The notes: generated from the sequence alone by a model not told the origin. 64,000 nt of DNA from Incurvaria masculella (GCA_946894095.1 OX335642.1:25803021-25867020), one strand, 5' to 3'; counted from the first letter of the stretch, positions 44,901-51,370 are shown. Made by a program: numbers and translations.

Positions 44901-47900
44901 CTACGTTCGGTCAAGCCATTGGCGTTCCAAGTTACTACTCGGAGATTGGGTGTCATTTTTTCACAAGGCTATTGACTAACTGGACCATGCGGTCTAGCAT
45001 TTTGTCCATCATCTTGTCCATCATGGTTAGCATTGTCTGCTGTAATTTTTCTAGCATTGTTTCCATTATATCTGACATATCATTCAGATCGGTCTTTCTT
45101 TCCTTGGACTGAGAAGTCGGTCTTGATGATGTTGCTTCAGCATATGTTTTATTCTGGTTGTAATAGTGGTAAGGTGCGTGAGCAGGACGGTTAGGTTTGG
45201 TCTCTAAGTTCTGGACAGCTTGTTTTTCATTAGGTTTTGGTGCAACCTTTTGTATTTTTTCTTTGTACTGCTTGTAGATTTTGCATCCTTTGTAGCTGGC
45301 TGGGTGTTTATCTTGGCAATTTGCACAAGTGGCATCAGTGTCTGGTCTTTTTATACATGTCGTGGTAGAATGGTCATCGCCACATTTGACGCATCGGAAT
45401 GGTCTATAGCATTGGTTCTTTGAGTGGCCAAATCTCTGGCACCTCTTGCATTGCAGGATTTCCTTTTTTTTGTAAGGAGCTTCGAATGTGACCTTCATGT
45501 TATTAAGGTATTTTACATTAAATATGTCTTTGTTGTTATGTTTTGGTTCTAGGTCCACATAGAAGATAGGTAAAGGATCTTTTGTGACTCGATGTCGTGC
45601 ATTTACCACTTGTCTGACGTCATGACCGATTTCCGCCAGTTCTGTTGCTATTTGTGAAGTGTCTTCCGATGAGTGTAGTCCACGCAGCACTACTCTGTAT
45701 GCTCTTTCACTTTTTAGCTGGTATGTGTAATGGGAGATATTTTTGGTTACAAAGTTATCTCTGATAGTCTTATATGTTTGTATGTCTGTAGGCATAATTT
45801 TAATTATGTGACCTGATCGGAGCGTTGTCATTGTGTATAAATTATTTTTTACAAACATATTCAGAGTTTCTTTTAATGATGCTATGTTGAGGACTCCTGT
45901 CACAAATATTGGTTCTGGCTTTGGCACATATTCCCTCTTTGCCTTATTTGTTTCTTCTGTTTGTTCATCTTCTAGGATTTCAAAACTGTTATGTGTTGGT
46001 ATCGCGAAAGTGGATGCATTCTTTGATTTCTTGTTGTTGTCCGTATGAATTGGACTTGTTTCTTTTCTTTTCTTTCGCTTGGCTGGAATTGAATCTCTTT
46101 GCCATTCGTCTTTATCTATGTTTTCTAGATGGCTGGGATTTATCGGTCTCTTTGTCTCCATCTCCTTCCCTTCTTGCTCTATCATTTGCTGGTTGTTGTT
46201 GTTCACAGGGTCCTGTTGCTTTGTCGGAAGTGACGGCGTTGAGTTGCTTCTTTGCCTTGTAAACATACACTTGTGGAAGGACTGCTGTATCAGCTTATTT
46301 GAGTTTGATGGGATTTTTGGAATTGGTTTAGTTTGGGGGTCAGAAATTGTTTCGGTCGTGTTGTTACCAGTAGTTGGGCCTTGCTGGCCTTCACATGTCT
46401 TTGGTGGCGTTCTCAGTAATGACCTTCTCTTGGCAAAAGGGTTAGTGTTTTTATCACTTTGCGAAAAATTGCCCCCCCCAGAATACGAGGAGCAGCCCGA
46501 ATCTGGCTCAGCTCTATTGCCGCTAGATAACTGCAATCTAGCTGAGCCGGACTCGGAGAGGGATTCTCCAGCACCGTCAGTGCTGGTACCCTCCTGGGGT
46601 ATATCTTGTTTATTTCTCGCGTCCATGTTTTATTTGTGCGTCACAGTTTTCTTCTTCTAGCATTTTATCTATCTCTGTTCTCATCAGTTCCCGTTTTGCA
46701 GGTGTAACTCGATATGGTGGTACAGAAACCGGCGCATTGTTCCCTGTATCAATGCGATGGACGGCAAAAGGTGTTGGCCCTCCCCCTGTTTTAAAGATGT
46801 CTTCATTACTTTGCAAGAGACTGGTCAACTTTTCCTTTTCAGATAACGTCAGAAATGTACCCTCGTTCTCGCGGAGACTGACAGAAGAACATATGAGTTC
46901 GTGGTCTTCATGTTCGTATTGCATGCTATGAAATTCGGTAGTAGTTTGCAAGGTCCAACGATCTTGATTGAAGTCGAGTATCATGCCAGCGTCTTTAATA
47001 AAATTCATCCCTAGCAAGGATTCGGTTGCGCCGGGTAAAACGATAAACAACGTCGAAACTACCAGCCCATGCACCCCTACATTAACACGAGCAGTATCAA
47101 CAATTTGTACCCTAGTGGTACCATCAGCAAACTTTAGCTTTGTCTCTATTTTGTCAAATGTTTGACCATTAGCGATAAGATGAGCGGTTAAACTTTCACT
47201 CGCGACTGACTGCTTAGCGCCAGTATCTATCAATGCGCTGCCTACAGCGCCAAACACTTCAACACTGAGGACGGGTCTCACACGCGGGTCTATTTGTTTC
47301 GAACCGACAGCAGTCACGGACTGAAAAGCCGAGGTTGAAGCAGGAGATGAGGTCGAAGCACGTTTTGCTTCCTTGCAGGTGGGACAATTCGACCTTATCA
47401 CGCCGGGTGCGCCGCATCCAAAGCAGGTGAGGGATGGGCGAAGATCTGAAGAACCGGTCTCATTTTTAATTATATCAGCGACAGGGTTTTTCTGCATTTT
47501 TGCCAACTTCTGACAATCATCTTTTGTGTGCCCAAAATTTTTACAGTACACACATCGTGGTCTAAACTGACTTGTCAGACCTCCATTTTTGCTGCTACTG
47601 CTTGGGGTCGCAGGTGAACTACTTTGAGTTATTCGAGCAGGAGGCTGGGTAGACTCAGGTGTAGCATTTCGTTTTGGTAGGTATGGGCGGACCTCGTCGA
47701 GCATGTCTTCCACTGCACGGGTCCGACGAAGGAGTTCGGCAAATGAGGTAAAAGAATTACGCGGGACCTTCTCACGTATGCGCCGATGGAGCAGGCCATA
47801 TATCATATCCAACTGCACAGGATCCTCTGCTAGTGTATTCGGCGGTAACTGAGAAATTAATGCTCTCGCTCTGCATACGAAAACGTCAGTACTTTCTTCA

Positions 47901-49423
47901 CCTTGTTCGGATTTAAATAACTCCCTGTATATTTTATGAGGAGGCAGACGCGGTCCATAGGTCTGATGAAGTAAAGTCATGGCATCTTCCCAACGATGAA
48001 CCGAATGTTTCACTCCCTGCCACCACGTAGCGGCGAAGTCAGTAAATAGCATAGGCAGGCCTTTCATTGCCATTGACTCTTCTATGCCGACACAATCTTT
48101 ATAAATCTCAATAGCATCTATGAATGCATTGACGTCCCCCGTTCCATTGAAACGTGCAGTACAATTTGCAAAGTTTGGTAATGTACTCACCACGGGCGAC
48201 GGAGGTGCAAACGTAGGTGGTTGCATTCGAATCGAATGAAGGATTTGACTTAGCTGCTGATCCGTCATGATTACGGGTACAGGCGCCGGCACAGGCGCAT
48301 GCGCAGGCAGCGTAGGTTGCGAAGTCACAGAGGGCAACGGCGGGGCTCCCGAGACAGCATACGGCAGGAGCGGTTCCGCGGGCGCAAGCGGTAATGGCAG
48401 CGGCGGCGGTGGCAGCGGCGGAGCCGGCGCACCGTCGACATGGCCTACGGCGTCAGTACTCATCGCTTGATGTTGCTGTCCACGACTTTCACTATTAGCT
48501 CTCGACCTTGTAATCACCATAGAAAACAAAGTCCAGGTACCTAGGTATGACCAAGGTAAAACGTCAACACGATCGACGGAAAACACGATTCGTGACCAAA
48601 ATGTTAGGAAACATTGCAGCGAATATTGGTTGGTAGTTACACAAACAGCACAGTTCGAACCGGTGCGCGTCTATCCACAGGACGAAAATACGCGAAAAAA
48701 CCAAGTTCGTAGCACAAAACTGCGTTGCTTGAGCGAGCGGCGGCGGCGGCACGTCAAAGGACTAGGCGCGGCGGCACCGCTTTGTAACAAACGGAGCGCG
48801 GAGAAGACGCACGAGGCGATGCGCACGCTCGTTGAAACTCGAAGCCACTTCAAAACGAATGAACTGTTCGCTGGGTATAATGTTTGATATTTGAAAGTTT
48901 ATTGTTTATTGTTTAACAATCGTGAACACTTTTAGCGATTGTTTAACGGAGTAGGTATCACTGTCCACAATGATTTTCCACTGATTTGCACATACAAACA
49001 GTTTTTAACACGGCCGAACGTTGGGCTGCCAGTTATAGGGTTCGTTTGTACGTGATGTCGGCCGGCGATGAAGCGCCCGAGGGGCGCGTGCGCAACCTAC
49101 TCGCTCAGCGACCTACTCGGTACTACTCAGTCTGCCTAAATCTGATGGGACGCCGCCGCATGCGCGGGGGTCGGGCAGAGGGGCGTGGGGTGGCAGTAAC
49201 AGGGCGCGCTATAACATCATGAATACTGAACATACATATAACAGATACTTGTGTCTTTCCACAGTACGGAGGGTTCCGTCGCCTGCTGCTGGGTATATTC
49301 ATCACAGTGGTGGCCCTCTTCACCATCGCCGTGGTGTGTCTGGTTGCGTTGGCACCCATCTCCCAAACCGTTGACTCGGTCGGTAGCGCCATCAATAAAG
49401 TCATGGGCGCCGAAGGACAGTGA
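27352..49423 (+). CDS. ferric-chelate reductase 1-like protein (Reeler-DOMON-cytochrome b561), 13 coding exons
   Basis: Predicted to be a membrane ferrireductase of the FRRS1/SDR2 family, which passes electrons through a b561 heme core to reduce ferric iron. Exons: 27352-27453, 27974-28156, 28991-29163, 29847-29997, 30447-30728, 31279-31465, 31759-31930, 32852-32909, 33338-33491, 35051-35143, 35950-36062, 36198-36317, 49265-49423. All introns are GT-AG and all phases agree, giving 648 residues and a TGA stop. Residue order: signal peptide about 1-28, Reeler about 28-200, DOMON about 210-400, six membrane segments about 395-625. That length and order are usual for insect members. The start is chosen because the ATG opens a hydrophobic leader that splices in phase to the Reeler exon. 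Five extra copies of exon 9 and a 12.9-kb last intron are the oddities. The exon structure was inferred by eye. Confidence 0.9.
27454..27973 (+). pseudogene. intron 1 containing a non-LTR reverse transcriptase fragment
   Basis: Between about 27690 and 27945 the + strand encodes, in shifted frames, pieces such as LDIAKAFDR, FLHGR-like and NAGVPQGSILSPTLF. These are motifs of the LINE reverse transcriptase palm (blocks 2a/3-4). Frameshifts and stops break it. The remnant runs to within about 30 bp of the exon 2 acceptor (ctcctgcag, 27965-27973), so it makes up half of this 520-bp intron. Confidence 0.75.
28157..28990. other. intron 2
   Basis: Contains 'ttagaaagggacagcaatag' (28220), which recurs at 32576, and the palindromic 'caccggtgagtcaccggtg' at 28312-28330, related to the repeats at 62850-62970. 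No coding remnant recognised. Confidence 0.5.
29164..29846. other. intron 3
   Basis: No gene or repeat family recognised. The acceptor is ttccag at 29841-29846. Confidence 0.5.
30120..30335 (-). mobile_element. SINE body and tail in intron 4
   Basis: In inverse orientation it carries 'tggtcgaatagg', 'cgcatggcacctaatttcat' and 'tagccatccatgtcctgc', the body and tail of the SINEs at 948 and 14860. The head is missing, so it is 5'-truncated. It occupies half of the 449-bp intron 29998-30446. Confidence 0.7.
30447..31930 (+). CDS. exons 5-7: DOMON domain and first b561 helix
   Basis: Exon 5 (30447-30728) contains TKLCFGSRENCIQSGNC, then TFELQAVGSPAYVAAGLSGD and GDDSAMECV, the core strands of a DOMON domain (residues about 210-297). 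Exon 6 (31279-31465) contains LYCRFERDAVSTV and continues the sandwich. Exon 7 (31759-31930) ends with LLLRLHGAFMVAAWLGTASV, the first b561 helix, including a candidate heme-ligand histidine (LHGAFM). DOMON domains bind heme or sugar and in this family are thought to pass electrons with the b561 core. Intron 5 (30729-31278) and intron 6 (31466-31758) hold short open frames but no recognised element. Confidence 0.88.
31931..32851. other. intron 7
   Basis: 32068-32230 is related to the repeat at 22890-23050. 32576-32640 (agaaagggacaacactaggg) repeats the phrase in intron 2. No coding remnant. Confidence 0.45.
32852..36317 (+). CDS. exons 8-12: cytochrome b561 core and loop
   Basis: Exon 8 (32852-32909) ends KDIWFA. 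Exon 9 (33338-33491) starts WHRILMVLTWLLTVCGFVLI and includes NPHAITGLVTVILCFLQPI. Exon 10 (35051-35143) carries FFRPHPGTPKRAIFNWLHW and HILG. Exon 11 (35950-36062) carries LPGWTVYILAAFCVFHVIMH. Exon 12 (36198-36317) is a polar loop (SDGRISNGRVNTFPMKDMM). The histidines in WHR, NPHA, NWLHW and SAHILG, with that in exon 7, include the expected heme ligands and agree with the family pattern. Splice phases 0, 1, 1, 0, 0 close correctly across the junctions. Only the first of six exon-9 copies has an AG acceptor directly before WHR. Confidence 0.88.
32985..33150. repeat. intron 8: SINE tail and TTAA-MITE scraps
   Basis: 32985-33065 contains 'taggtgctatgccaaaacct' and 'gatgaaaaacggacaatttt' (SINE tail, minus). 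33085-33150 contains 'ttggatctctgacaagaaat' and 'gggcatgatcttct', the 3' end of the TTAA MITE. Confidence 0.5.
33338..34375 (+). repeat. six tandem copies of b561 exon 9 (185-bp unit)
   Basis: Copies start (tggcacc) at 33338, 33523, 33708, 33893, 34078 and 34222. The first four steps are exactly 185 bp: a 154-bp exon plus the first 31 bp of its intron, including the gtgcg donor. The fifth step is 144 bp because copy 5 lost its last ~41 bp. Every copy keeps WH(R/Q)ILM and NPHAIT. Copies 2 and 3 differ from copy 1 only silently. Copies 4, 5 and 6 have R-to-Q, C-to-R, W-to-G, G-to-S and similar changes. Copies 2-6 are preceded by gggtgg or similar, not AG, and 185 is not a multiple of three, so reading through from copy 1 meets a stop at about 33536. 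They are best seen as intronic exon duplicates within intron 9 (33492-35050). Confidence 0.9.
34376..35050. other. remainder of intron 9
   Basis: Directly after copy 6, 'gcggccagtggcattgg' resembles a further decayed repeat start. The rest shows nothing recognisable. The acceptor is ttgcag at 35045-35050. Confidence 0.45.
35636..35717 (-). pseudogene. tRNA-like sequence in intron 10
   Basis: The minus strand starts GTCTGGATAGCTCAGCGGTA and ends TCCAGAC, a perfect 7-bp acceptor-stem pairing over 82 nt. It has a good D arm (GCTC..GAGC) and an A-box-like segment. The anticodon loop lacks the usual T before the triplet and the B box is degraded (ggttttttcc), so it is not a functional tRNA. An A-rich end lies downstream at about 35565 (minus), so it could be the head of a tRNA-derived SINE. 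Confidence 0.45.
36530..37835 (-). pseudogene. CR1-like LINE 3' end, interrupted
   Basis: The minus strand encodes SYIRPLLEYGFPIWDPYF and LIERFQRRATKI at 37834-37640. After an interruption it encodes LKLTNLEQRRERGDLIETYK at about 36930-36860, then a stop-containing end. These are the C-terminal motifs of CR1-type reverse transcriptases. The coding is split by a foreign AT-rich segment (about 36960-37626). The 5' part is missing. Confidence 0.75.
36960..37626. mobile_element. AT-rich element with repeated ACGTATAAT motifs, nested in the CR1 remnant
   Basis: Words such as 'cgtataat', 'attatacgttgtgaatatta' and 'aaaaccatg(c/g)a' occur repeatedly in both orientations, concentrated towards each end ('aaaccatggacaacgtataa' left; 'tatacgatatgcatggtttt' right). 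The flanking LINE sequence shows a repeated gtttcttc(a/t) at 36950 and 37627, consistent with a target duplication of about 8-9 bp. No coding capacity. Confidence 0.6.
38050..39175 (-). pseudogene. 5'-truncated jockey-like LINE reverse transcriptase
   Basis: Minus-strand pieces: HAGVPQGSILDPVLYTIFTA and ATFTDDTAIL (39152-38901), KYLGMHLDRRLTWKKHIQ and KPIWTYGMQLWGSA (38818-38501), and then a C-terminal tail with stops down to about 38280. The active-site motif reads FTDD instead of the usual YADD. It is related in sequence to the intact LINE at 42117-46650 but clearly diverged. Stops and frameshifts make it dead. Its 5' truncation point is about 39175. Confidence 0.85.
39355..39534 (-). repeat. 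3' LTR of the Gypsy element
   Basis: Identical to 49034-49213 except for the outermost base (a for t at 39355). It ends in TATAG/CTATA short inverted termini. It also encodes the last ~30 residues of the pol frame. Confidence 0.92.
39444..42118 (-). pseudogene. Gypsy pol: RT, RNase H, integrase (one in-frame stop)
   Basis: 42068-40569 encodes RT (MVPKKNGEVRFCVDYRKLN, FGLKNSPSTFQRLMD, YLDDILV at about residue 111) and RNase H (RTDASAYALGAVL, ATDHQPL), and ends inside the integrase zinc finger. A single TAA at 40569-40571 separates this from the rest of integrase in the same frame (40514-39444: AMDLFGPL, VISDNGSQF, HPEANPAERKNR, the D,D,E residues). The zinc-finger H..H..C..C ligands lie on both sides of the stop. 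The frame continues through the polypurine tract and stops inside the LTR at 39444. It acts in reverse transcription and integration of the element's RNA when intact. Confidence 0.88.
39535..39550 (-). other. polypurine tract of the Gypsy element
   Basis: The minus strand reads ttggagggggagga immediately before the 3' LTR. This purine run is where plus-strand DNA synthesis would be primed. It is also translated as part of the pol frame. Confidence 0.75.
42266..44956 (-). CDS. LINE ORF2: endonuclease and reverse transcriptase (896 aa)
   Basis: N-terminal apurinic-type endonuclease, residues about 1-220: LRVVTWNANGL, LISETRF, SGGDWNSKHLHWGS and SDHTPVI carry the catalytic N, E, D and H positions. 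The reverse transcriptase, about 475-750, has SAVFLDISQAFDKVWH near residue 580, GVPQGSILGPVLYLIYTADL, and YADDTALLS near 668. The C-terminal region has KYLGMHLDRRLTWQKHI and KPIWTYGIQLWGSA, typical of jockey-clade LINEs. It nicks target DNA and copies the LINE RNA in place. The start ATG overlaps the ORF1 stop by 4 bp (ATGA), which implies termination-reinitiation. No stops or frameshifts, so it could be active. Confidence 0.95.
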   Translation of the reverse strand: MTPNLRVVTWNANGLTERSQEFKTFLQTEMIDIALISETRFTAKSHIVFQNYTMYTTNHPSGNSHGGTAVIVRSNIKHYPIEEYRTEKIQATSIKIIDNKIETVLSAIYCPPRHTITAKDYTDYFSSLGARFISGGDWNSKHLHWGSRLINPRGRQLLKATEDMKLECITSKEPTYWPTDRHKIPDLLDFFISRNVDSNYIKVESCTDLTSDHTPVILNINTNILLVEPPSRIYNLRNTNWELYQNLIATETKLNTRLSNVEELENAVEELNKIIHRAANIATAKHKGHPPKQNTYPKDIKEKIQERRRLRRIWHATRYPTDKTIFNRYSEELKKLIKTFNNNNFQTVLSSLTPTLDTNYSLWKATKNLNGPKTQIPPIKKNTGGWARSDQEKADTFSEHLSGVFQPHPENNKEHTAEIKEYLESATQMSLPLKNTSPKEVTREIRNLQEGKSPGYDLIDATLLKHLPHKGCMRLVNIFNACMRLGHFPGQWKIAEVVMVPKPGKPPHETSSYRPISLLPVAGKLFEKILLNRMKDHLINILPNHQFGFREKHGTVEQVHRIVDVISRCLENRSYCSAVFLDISQAFDKVWHEGLLYKLKKVLPHSYLPTLQSYLDKRSYQVKYKNERSALHEIGSGVPQGSILGPVLYLIYTADLPTSDNTTTATYADDTALLSAHVDPRTASLSLQKHLNQVEKWLKQWRINANQSKSTHVTFTLRKETCPPVRLNSEEIPQEDHAKYLGMHLDRRLTWQKHIWTKRKQLDIKLRSLNWLIGRNSKLNDNSKMMVYKTILKPIWTYGIQLWGSASNSNIEILERFQSKTLRTMYHIPLCISNKYIYLDFNIKTVKQEIAQHSVKYQRKLSHHVNELAVALSGEGGLHHTRLKRNDICSLSNRFS
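44953..46626 (-). CDS. LINE ORF1: gag-like RNA-binding protein (557 aa)
   Basis: Ser/Gln/Asn-rich N-terminal half. A middle region (EYVPKPEPIFVTGV ... YRVVLRGLHSSEDT) resembles the jockey-type pre-C2HC domain. Three CCHC-type knuckles lie at residues about 392-450: CKRCQRFGHSKNQC, CVKCGDDHSTTTC and CANCQDKHPASYKGC. The C-terminal tail has repeated METMLEKLQQTMLTMMDKMM, a methionine-rich probable coiled coil. It would coat LINE RNA to form the retrotransposition particle. Intact and directly upstream of ORF2. Confidence 0.92.
   Translation of the reverse strand: MDARNKQDIPQEGTSTDGAGESLSESGSARLQLSSGNRAEPDSGCSSYSGGGNFSQSDKNTNPFAKRRSLLRTPPKTCEGQQGPTTGNNTTETISDPQTKPIPKIPSNSNKLIQQSFHKCMFTRQRSNSTPSLPTKQQDPVNNNNQQMIEQEGKEMETKRPINPSHLENIDKDEWQRDSIPAKRKKRKETSPIHTDNNKKSKNASTFAIPTHNSFEILEDEQTEETNKAKREYVPKPEPIFVTGVLNIASLKETLNMFVKNNLYTMTTLRSGHIIKIMPTDIQTYKTIRDNFVTKNISHYTYQLKSERAYRVVLRGLHSSEDTSQIATELAEIGHDVRQVVNARHRVTKDPLPIFYVDLEPKHNNKDIFNVKYLNNMKVTFEAPYKKKEILQCKRCQRFGHSKNQCYRPFRCVKCGDDHSTTTCIKRPDTDATCANCQDKHPASYKGCKIYKQYKEKIQKVAPKPNEKQAVQNLETKPNRPAHAPYHYYNQNKTYAEATSSRPTSQSKERKTDLNDMSDIMETMLEKLQQTMLTMMDKMMDKMLDRMVQLVNSLVKK
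46663..48520 (-). CDS. Gypsy gag-protease (interrupted at its 3' end by the LINE)
   Basis: The open frame extends from 48586, but MVITRSRANSE at 48520 is the likelier start. The N-terminal part is a Pro/Ala-rich stretch. The capsid-like region contains CTARFNGTGDVNAFIDAIEI and YRELFKSEQGEESTDVFVCR. The zinc knuckle CVYCKNFGHTKDDC lies near residue 344 of the long frame. The second knuckle, CFGCGAPGVIRSNC, lacks its histidine. The protease motif ALIDTGAKQSVAS lies at about 450. The frame runs on towards RT (KRELMRTEIDKMLEEE) and is then cut by the LINE. Past the junction it reads LINE 5' sequence and stops. Confidence 0.88.
49014..49033 (-). other. primer-binding region of the Gypsy element
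   Basis: Directly inside the 5' LTR the minus strand reads actggcagcccaacgttcgg. A TGGC start close to the LTR edge fits a tRNA 3' end (…GCCA). The exact tRNA is not determined. Confidence 0.5.
49034..49213 (-). repeat. 5' LTR of the Gypsy element
   Basis: 180 bp with TATAG..CTATA termini, followed by ACAT. It lies only about 50 bp upstream of the acceptor of host exon 13. Confidence 0.92.
49265..49423 (+). CDS. exon 13: last membrane segment and stop
   Basis: Starts YGGFRRLLLGIFITVVALFT and forms a final hydrophobic helix, followed by a short tail with a TGA at 49421-49423. The phase-0 junction joins the exon 12 loop. An AATAAA signal follows at 49501, giving a 3' UTR of about 100 nt. Confidence 0.85.
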   Translation, partial: YGGFRRLLLGIFITVVALFTIAVVCLVALAPISQTVDSVGSAINKVMGAEGQ

Positions 49424-49500
49424 ATAATCGACTCTAAAACATTTAATGATAAGTGGTTTGTTGAAGCTTCGCTTAGAGTTTGATGACAAAGTTTTAAAAT

Positions 49501-49506
49501 AATAAA
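49501..49506 (+). terminator. poly(A) signal of the ferrireductase-like gene
   Basis: AATAAA lies 78 bp after the stop codon and just before a minus-strand interspersed repeat. Confidence 0.6.
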
Positions 49507-49515
49507 TTATTTTTA

Positions 49516-49787
49516 GGGTTCCGTACCCAATGGGTGCCAAACGGAACCCTGTTACTAAGCATCCGCTGTCCGTCTGTCTGTCCGTCCGTCCTTCCGTCCG
49601 TCCGTCCGTCTGTCTGTCACAGGGCAGTATCTAATGAGCCGTAATAGGTAGACAGCCACTTATGTAGCCGCCAAAATAAGAGTACATAAATAGCATACAA
49701 GAAACGTGATTTCTTTGCGTCAAATCTTGTATAATTGTACGGAACCCTTCGCGTGCGAGTCCGACTCACATTTGGCCGGTTTTTTAT
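49516..49787 (-). repeat. GGCCAAGTGCGAGTCGG repeat, copy 9 (minus)
   Basis: Starts ttagggttccgtacccaatg, has a CCGT/CTGT run at 49568-49616, and ends with cgactcacatttggccggtt. It has an internal deletion relative to copy 8. It lies directly beyond the host poly(A) signal. Confidence 0.85.
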
Positions 49788-49910
49788 TAGTCCGGTCACA
49801 CCAACCTAAGTACCAATGGTTACGAAACATAGCAATACAACTCGAGTTTTTTTTTTGGTACTAAACATGATGGTTAATACCACACCGACAGTCATGATAT
49901 TATTTCTCAA

Positions 49911-50155
49911 GAGCCATACTAACCTACCAATGCAATCAAATTTGTAATTATGTGAGCAAAAGTACTGTCTGTCCATACAAACCTACCAATACAATCAGAG
50001 TTGTATTTATGAAAGTTAAACTGTTGGTTCATACTAACCTACCAATACAATTGAATTTGTATTCACATAAGCATATCCTGTCGGCTCATGCTAACCTATG
50101 AATACAATCTTAGTTGTAGTTACGAAAGCCAAGACTGTTGGCTTGTACTAAGGTG
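49911..50155 (+). repeat. 56-59 bp tandem repeat (about 4 copies)
   Basis: Units begin at 'catac(t/a)aacctaccaat' near 49915, 49974, 50030 and 50087, with a degraded fifth at 50144. Each contains 'acaatc(a/t)(a/g)agttgta' and 'ctgttggttc'. A further decayed unit lies at 50296-50350. Noncoding. Confidence 0.75.
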
Positions 50156-50369
50156 TAGAACTCAGCTTGTATAGGCATCACCAAACATATCTAGGCCAAT
50201 TACAACCTACTTCTTATCAGTACCATTCGTGTTTCGGCTTGCGTCAGGCTCGTCAGCTAACCTGCCGACTAGGATGTGGACAATATCCAGAATTTAATCT
50301 TAATTGTTGTATTGAAGGTCAAACCTGTTGGTTCATACTTAATAATAAGCAATACAATCTACAATAATA

Positions 50370-51149
50370 AACTGTTTAGGAACAATGCTCCAAGTTCCTA
50401 TAAAATGGAAGAAAATATTTTTCATCTACAATGCCTGTAATGAGTTCTTGAAAACGTTTGGATTATAAGTATGTACACACGCATGAAGATTTTGACCTAC
50501 TGTTCTATTTCATAGAGCAGGTAGGTACTTTCCCTATCTGTAAATACTTGACTAAGCCAAGACAAGACTATAATGTAACGATTTCACATTGCTATGAATA
50601 AATAAATACCTATAAATTTGTGAACTCTGAAATGTGAAAAAGCCATAGCATGTTTTGTATGATTGAACTAGAATGGTATTTCACAATGTTTTCCGTCCAT
50701 TTTTTCTCAACAAAGTAATAATAATTAAGTAATTTAAAAAATATTGTAAGTAAGATTTTTAGGACATGTAATGTAATTAAAGTTACCACACCGTCGCAAC
50801 ATGAGATGAAAATTCGATTGAATATTTAGGTACTTATTTTTATTGTACATAATTAATTTTCTGGCTTGTTATAAGCTCTAGATGTAAGGGTTATGATAAA
50901 AGTTTGCCTATTTATTCATGTCTTATAAAAAGATCTGAAAATCAGGTTATCTTGACAGATTTGAGTTTATAAACTCATGCATTTTGTTAAGTCAAATATT
51001 AAGTTTTTGGACATAATAATACAAATTCACATATAATATTCACCAAATAGTAAAGAAACTTGTCGTGGTTACACATTTTATATTGTAGGATTCTACTATG
51101 CACTTCAATATTAAAAAACAGCATACTAGAAATTGTATGTTTAGTGTTC
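50370..51149. other. unannotated AT-rich stretch
   Basis: No gene, RNA or repeat family recognised. Confidence 0.4.
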
Positions 51150-51370
51150 TGAGCGCTTAGTCCAACACGTTAATTGGGGTTTACGCCAAACCGATCGACT
51201 AGCATTTTGAAATATATGGAGAATTGAAGAGTGTGCACTGTCAAGTGCACAGCAGTGGGTGTTAAGCGAACTAACATTTGCGAGTCTGAGTTTGATTTGA
51301 CAGCTTACGCTTCGTCGCTGTAAATACGTTCAAAATTCCGTAAACGTCAATTTTGGTGAGAACGCTGAGA
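51150..51370 (+). mobile_element. MITE with AGAGC..CTAGTCC termini, copy 5
   Basis: Contains 'tttacgccaaaccgatcgac', 'tttgatttgacagctta' and the end 'gtcaattttggtgagaacgc'. Both termini are diverged. It lies directly against the 90-bp tandem array. Confidence 0.65.

Larger units (their letters stand above)
42117..46650 (-). mobile_element. structurally intact jockey-like non-LTR retrotransposon nested in Gypsy
   Basis: About 4.5 kb. It ends in a poly(A) (poly-T at 42117-42133 on +) and has two overlapping intact ORFs. The flanking Gypsy sequence shows a purine-rich duplicated target (gaagaagaa-type, at 42107-42116 and about 46650-46660). The 3' UTR is 42134-42265. Only about 20 nt precede the first ATG, so either the 5' UTR is very short or the copy is slightly 5'-truncated. 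Confidence 0.9.
39355..49213 (-). mobile_element. Ty3/Gypsy LTR retrotransposon (antisense in intron 12), split by a LINE
   Basis: Full-length element bounded by ~180-bp LTRs and a 4-bp ACAT target duplication (39351-39354 and 49214-49217). It is about 5.3 kb without the nested LINE. Minus-strand order: 5' LTR, primer-binding region, gag-protease-RT-RNase H-integrase in one frame, polypurine tract, 3' LTR. The LTRs differ at one terminal base, so insertion is recent. Coding defects are an in-frame stop in integrase and the LINE insertion at the start of RT. No env-like frame is present. Confidence 0.93.
36318..49264. other. intron 12, expanded to 12.9 kb by nested retroelements
   Basis: Donor gtaagt at 36318, acceptor acag at 49261-49264. 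Removing the Gypsy insertion (39355-49213 plus one ACAT) would leave about 3.1 kb, itself mostly LINE remnants. All recognised retroelements here are antisense to the gene, which limits sense polyadenylation and splice interference. Confidence 0.85.

Noticed and set aside
43509..46262. Several + strand frames of 70-190 codons opposite the LINE
   Set aside because: They are antisense shadows of the LINE ORFs, rich in Leu/Ser/Phe as expected from the complement of A-rich coding sequence.
49123..49404. Minus-strand frame with the same end as the Gypsy pol tail
   Set aside because: It is the 5' LTR copy of the pol C-terminal coding sequence, read into the antisense of host exon 13.
49911..50155. 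CRISPR-like regularly spaced repeats
   Set aside because: Units are contiguous and degenerate with no unique spacers. The genome is eukaryotic.
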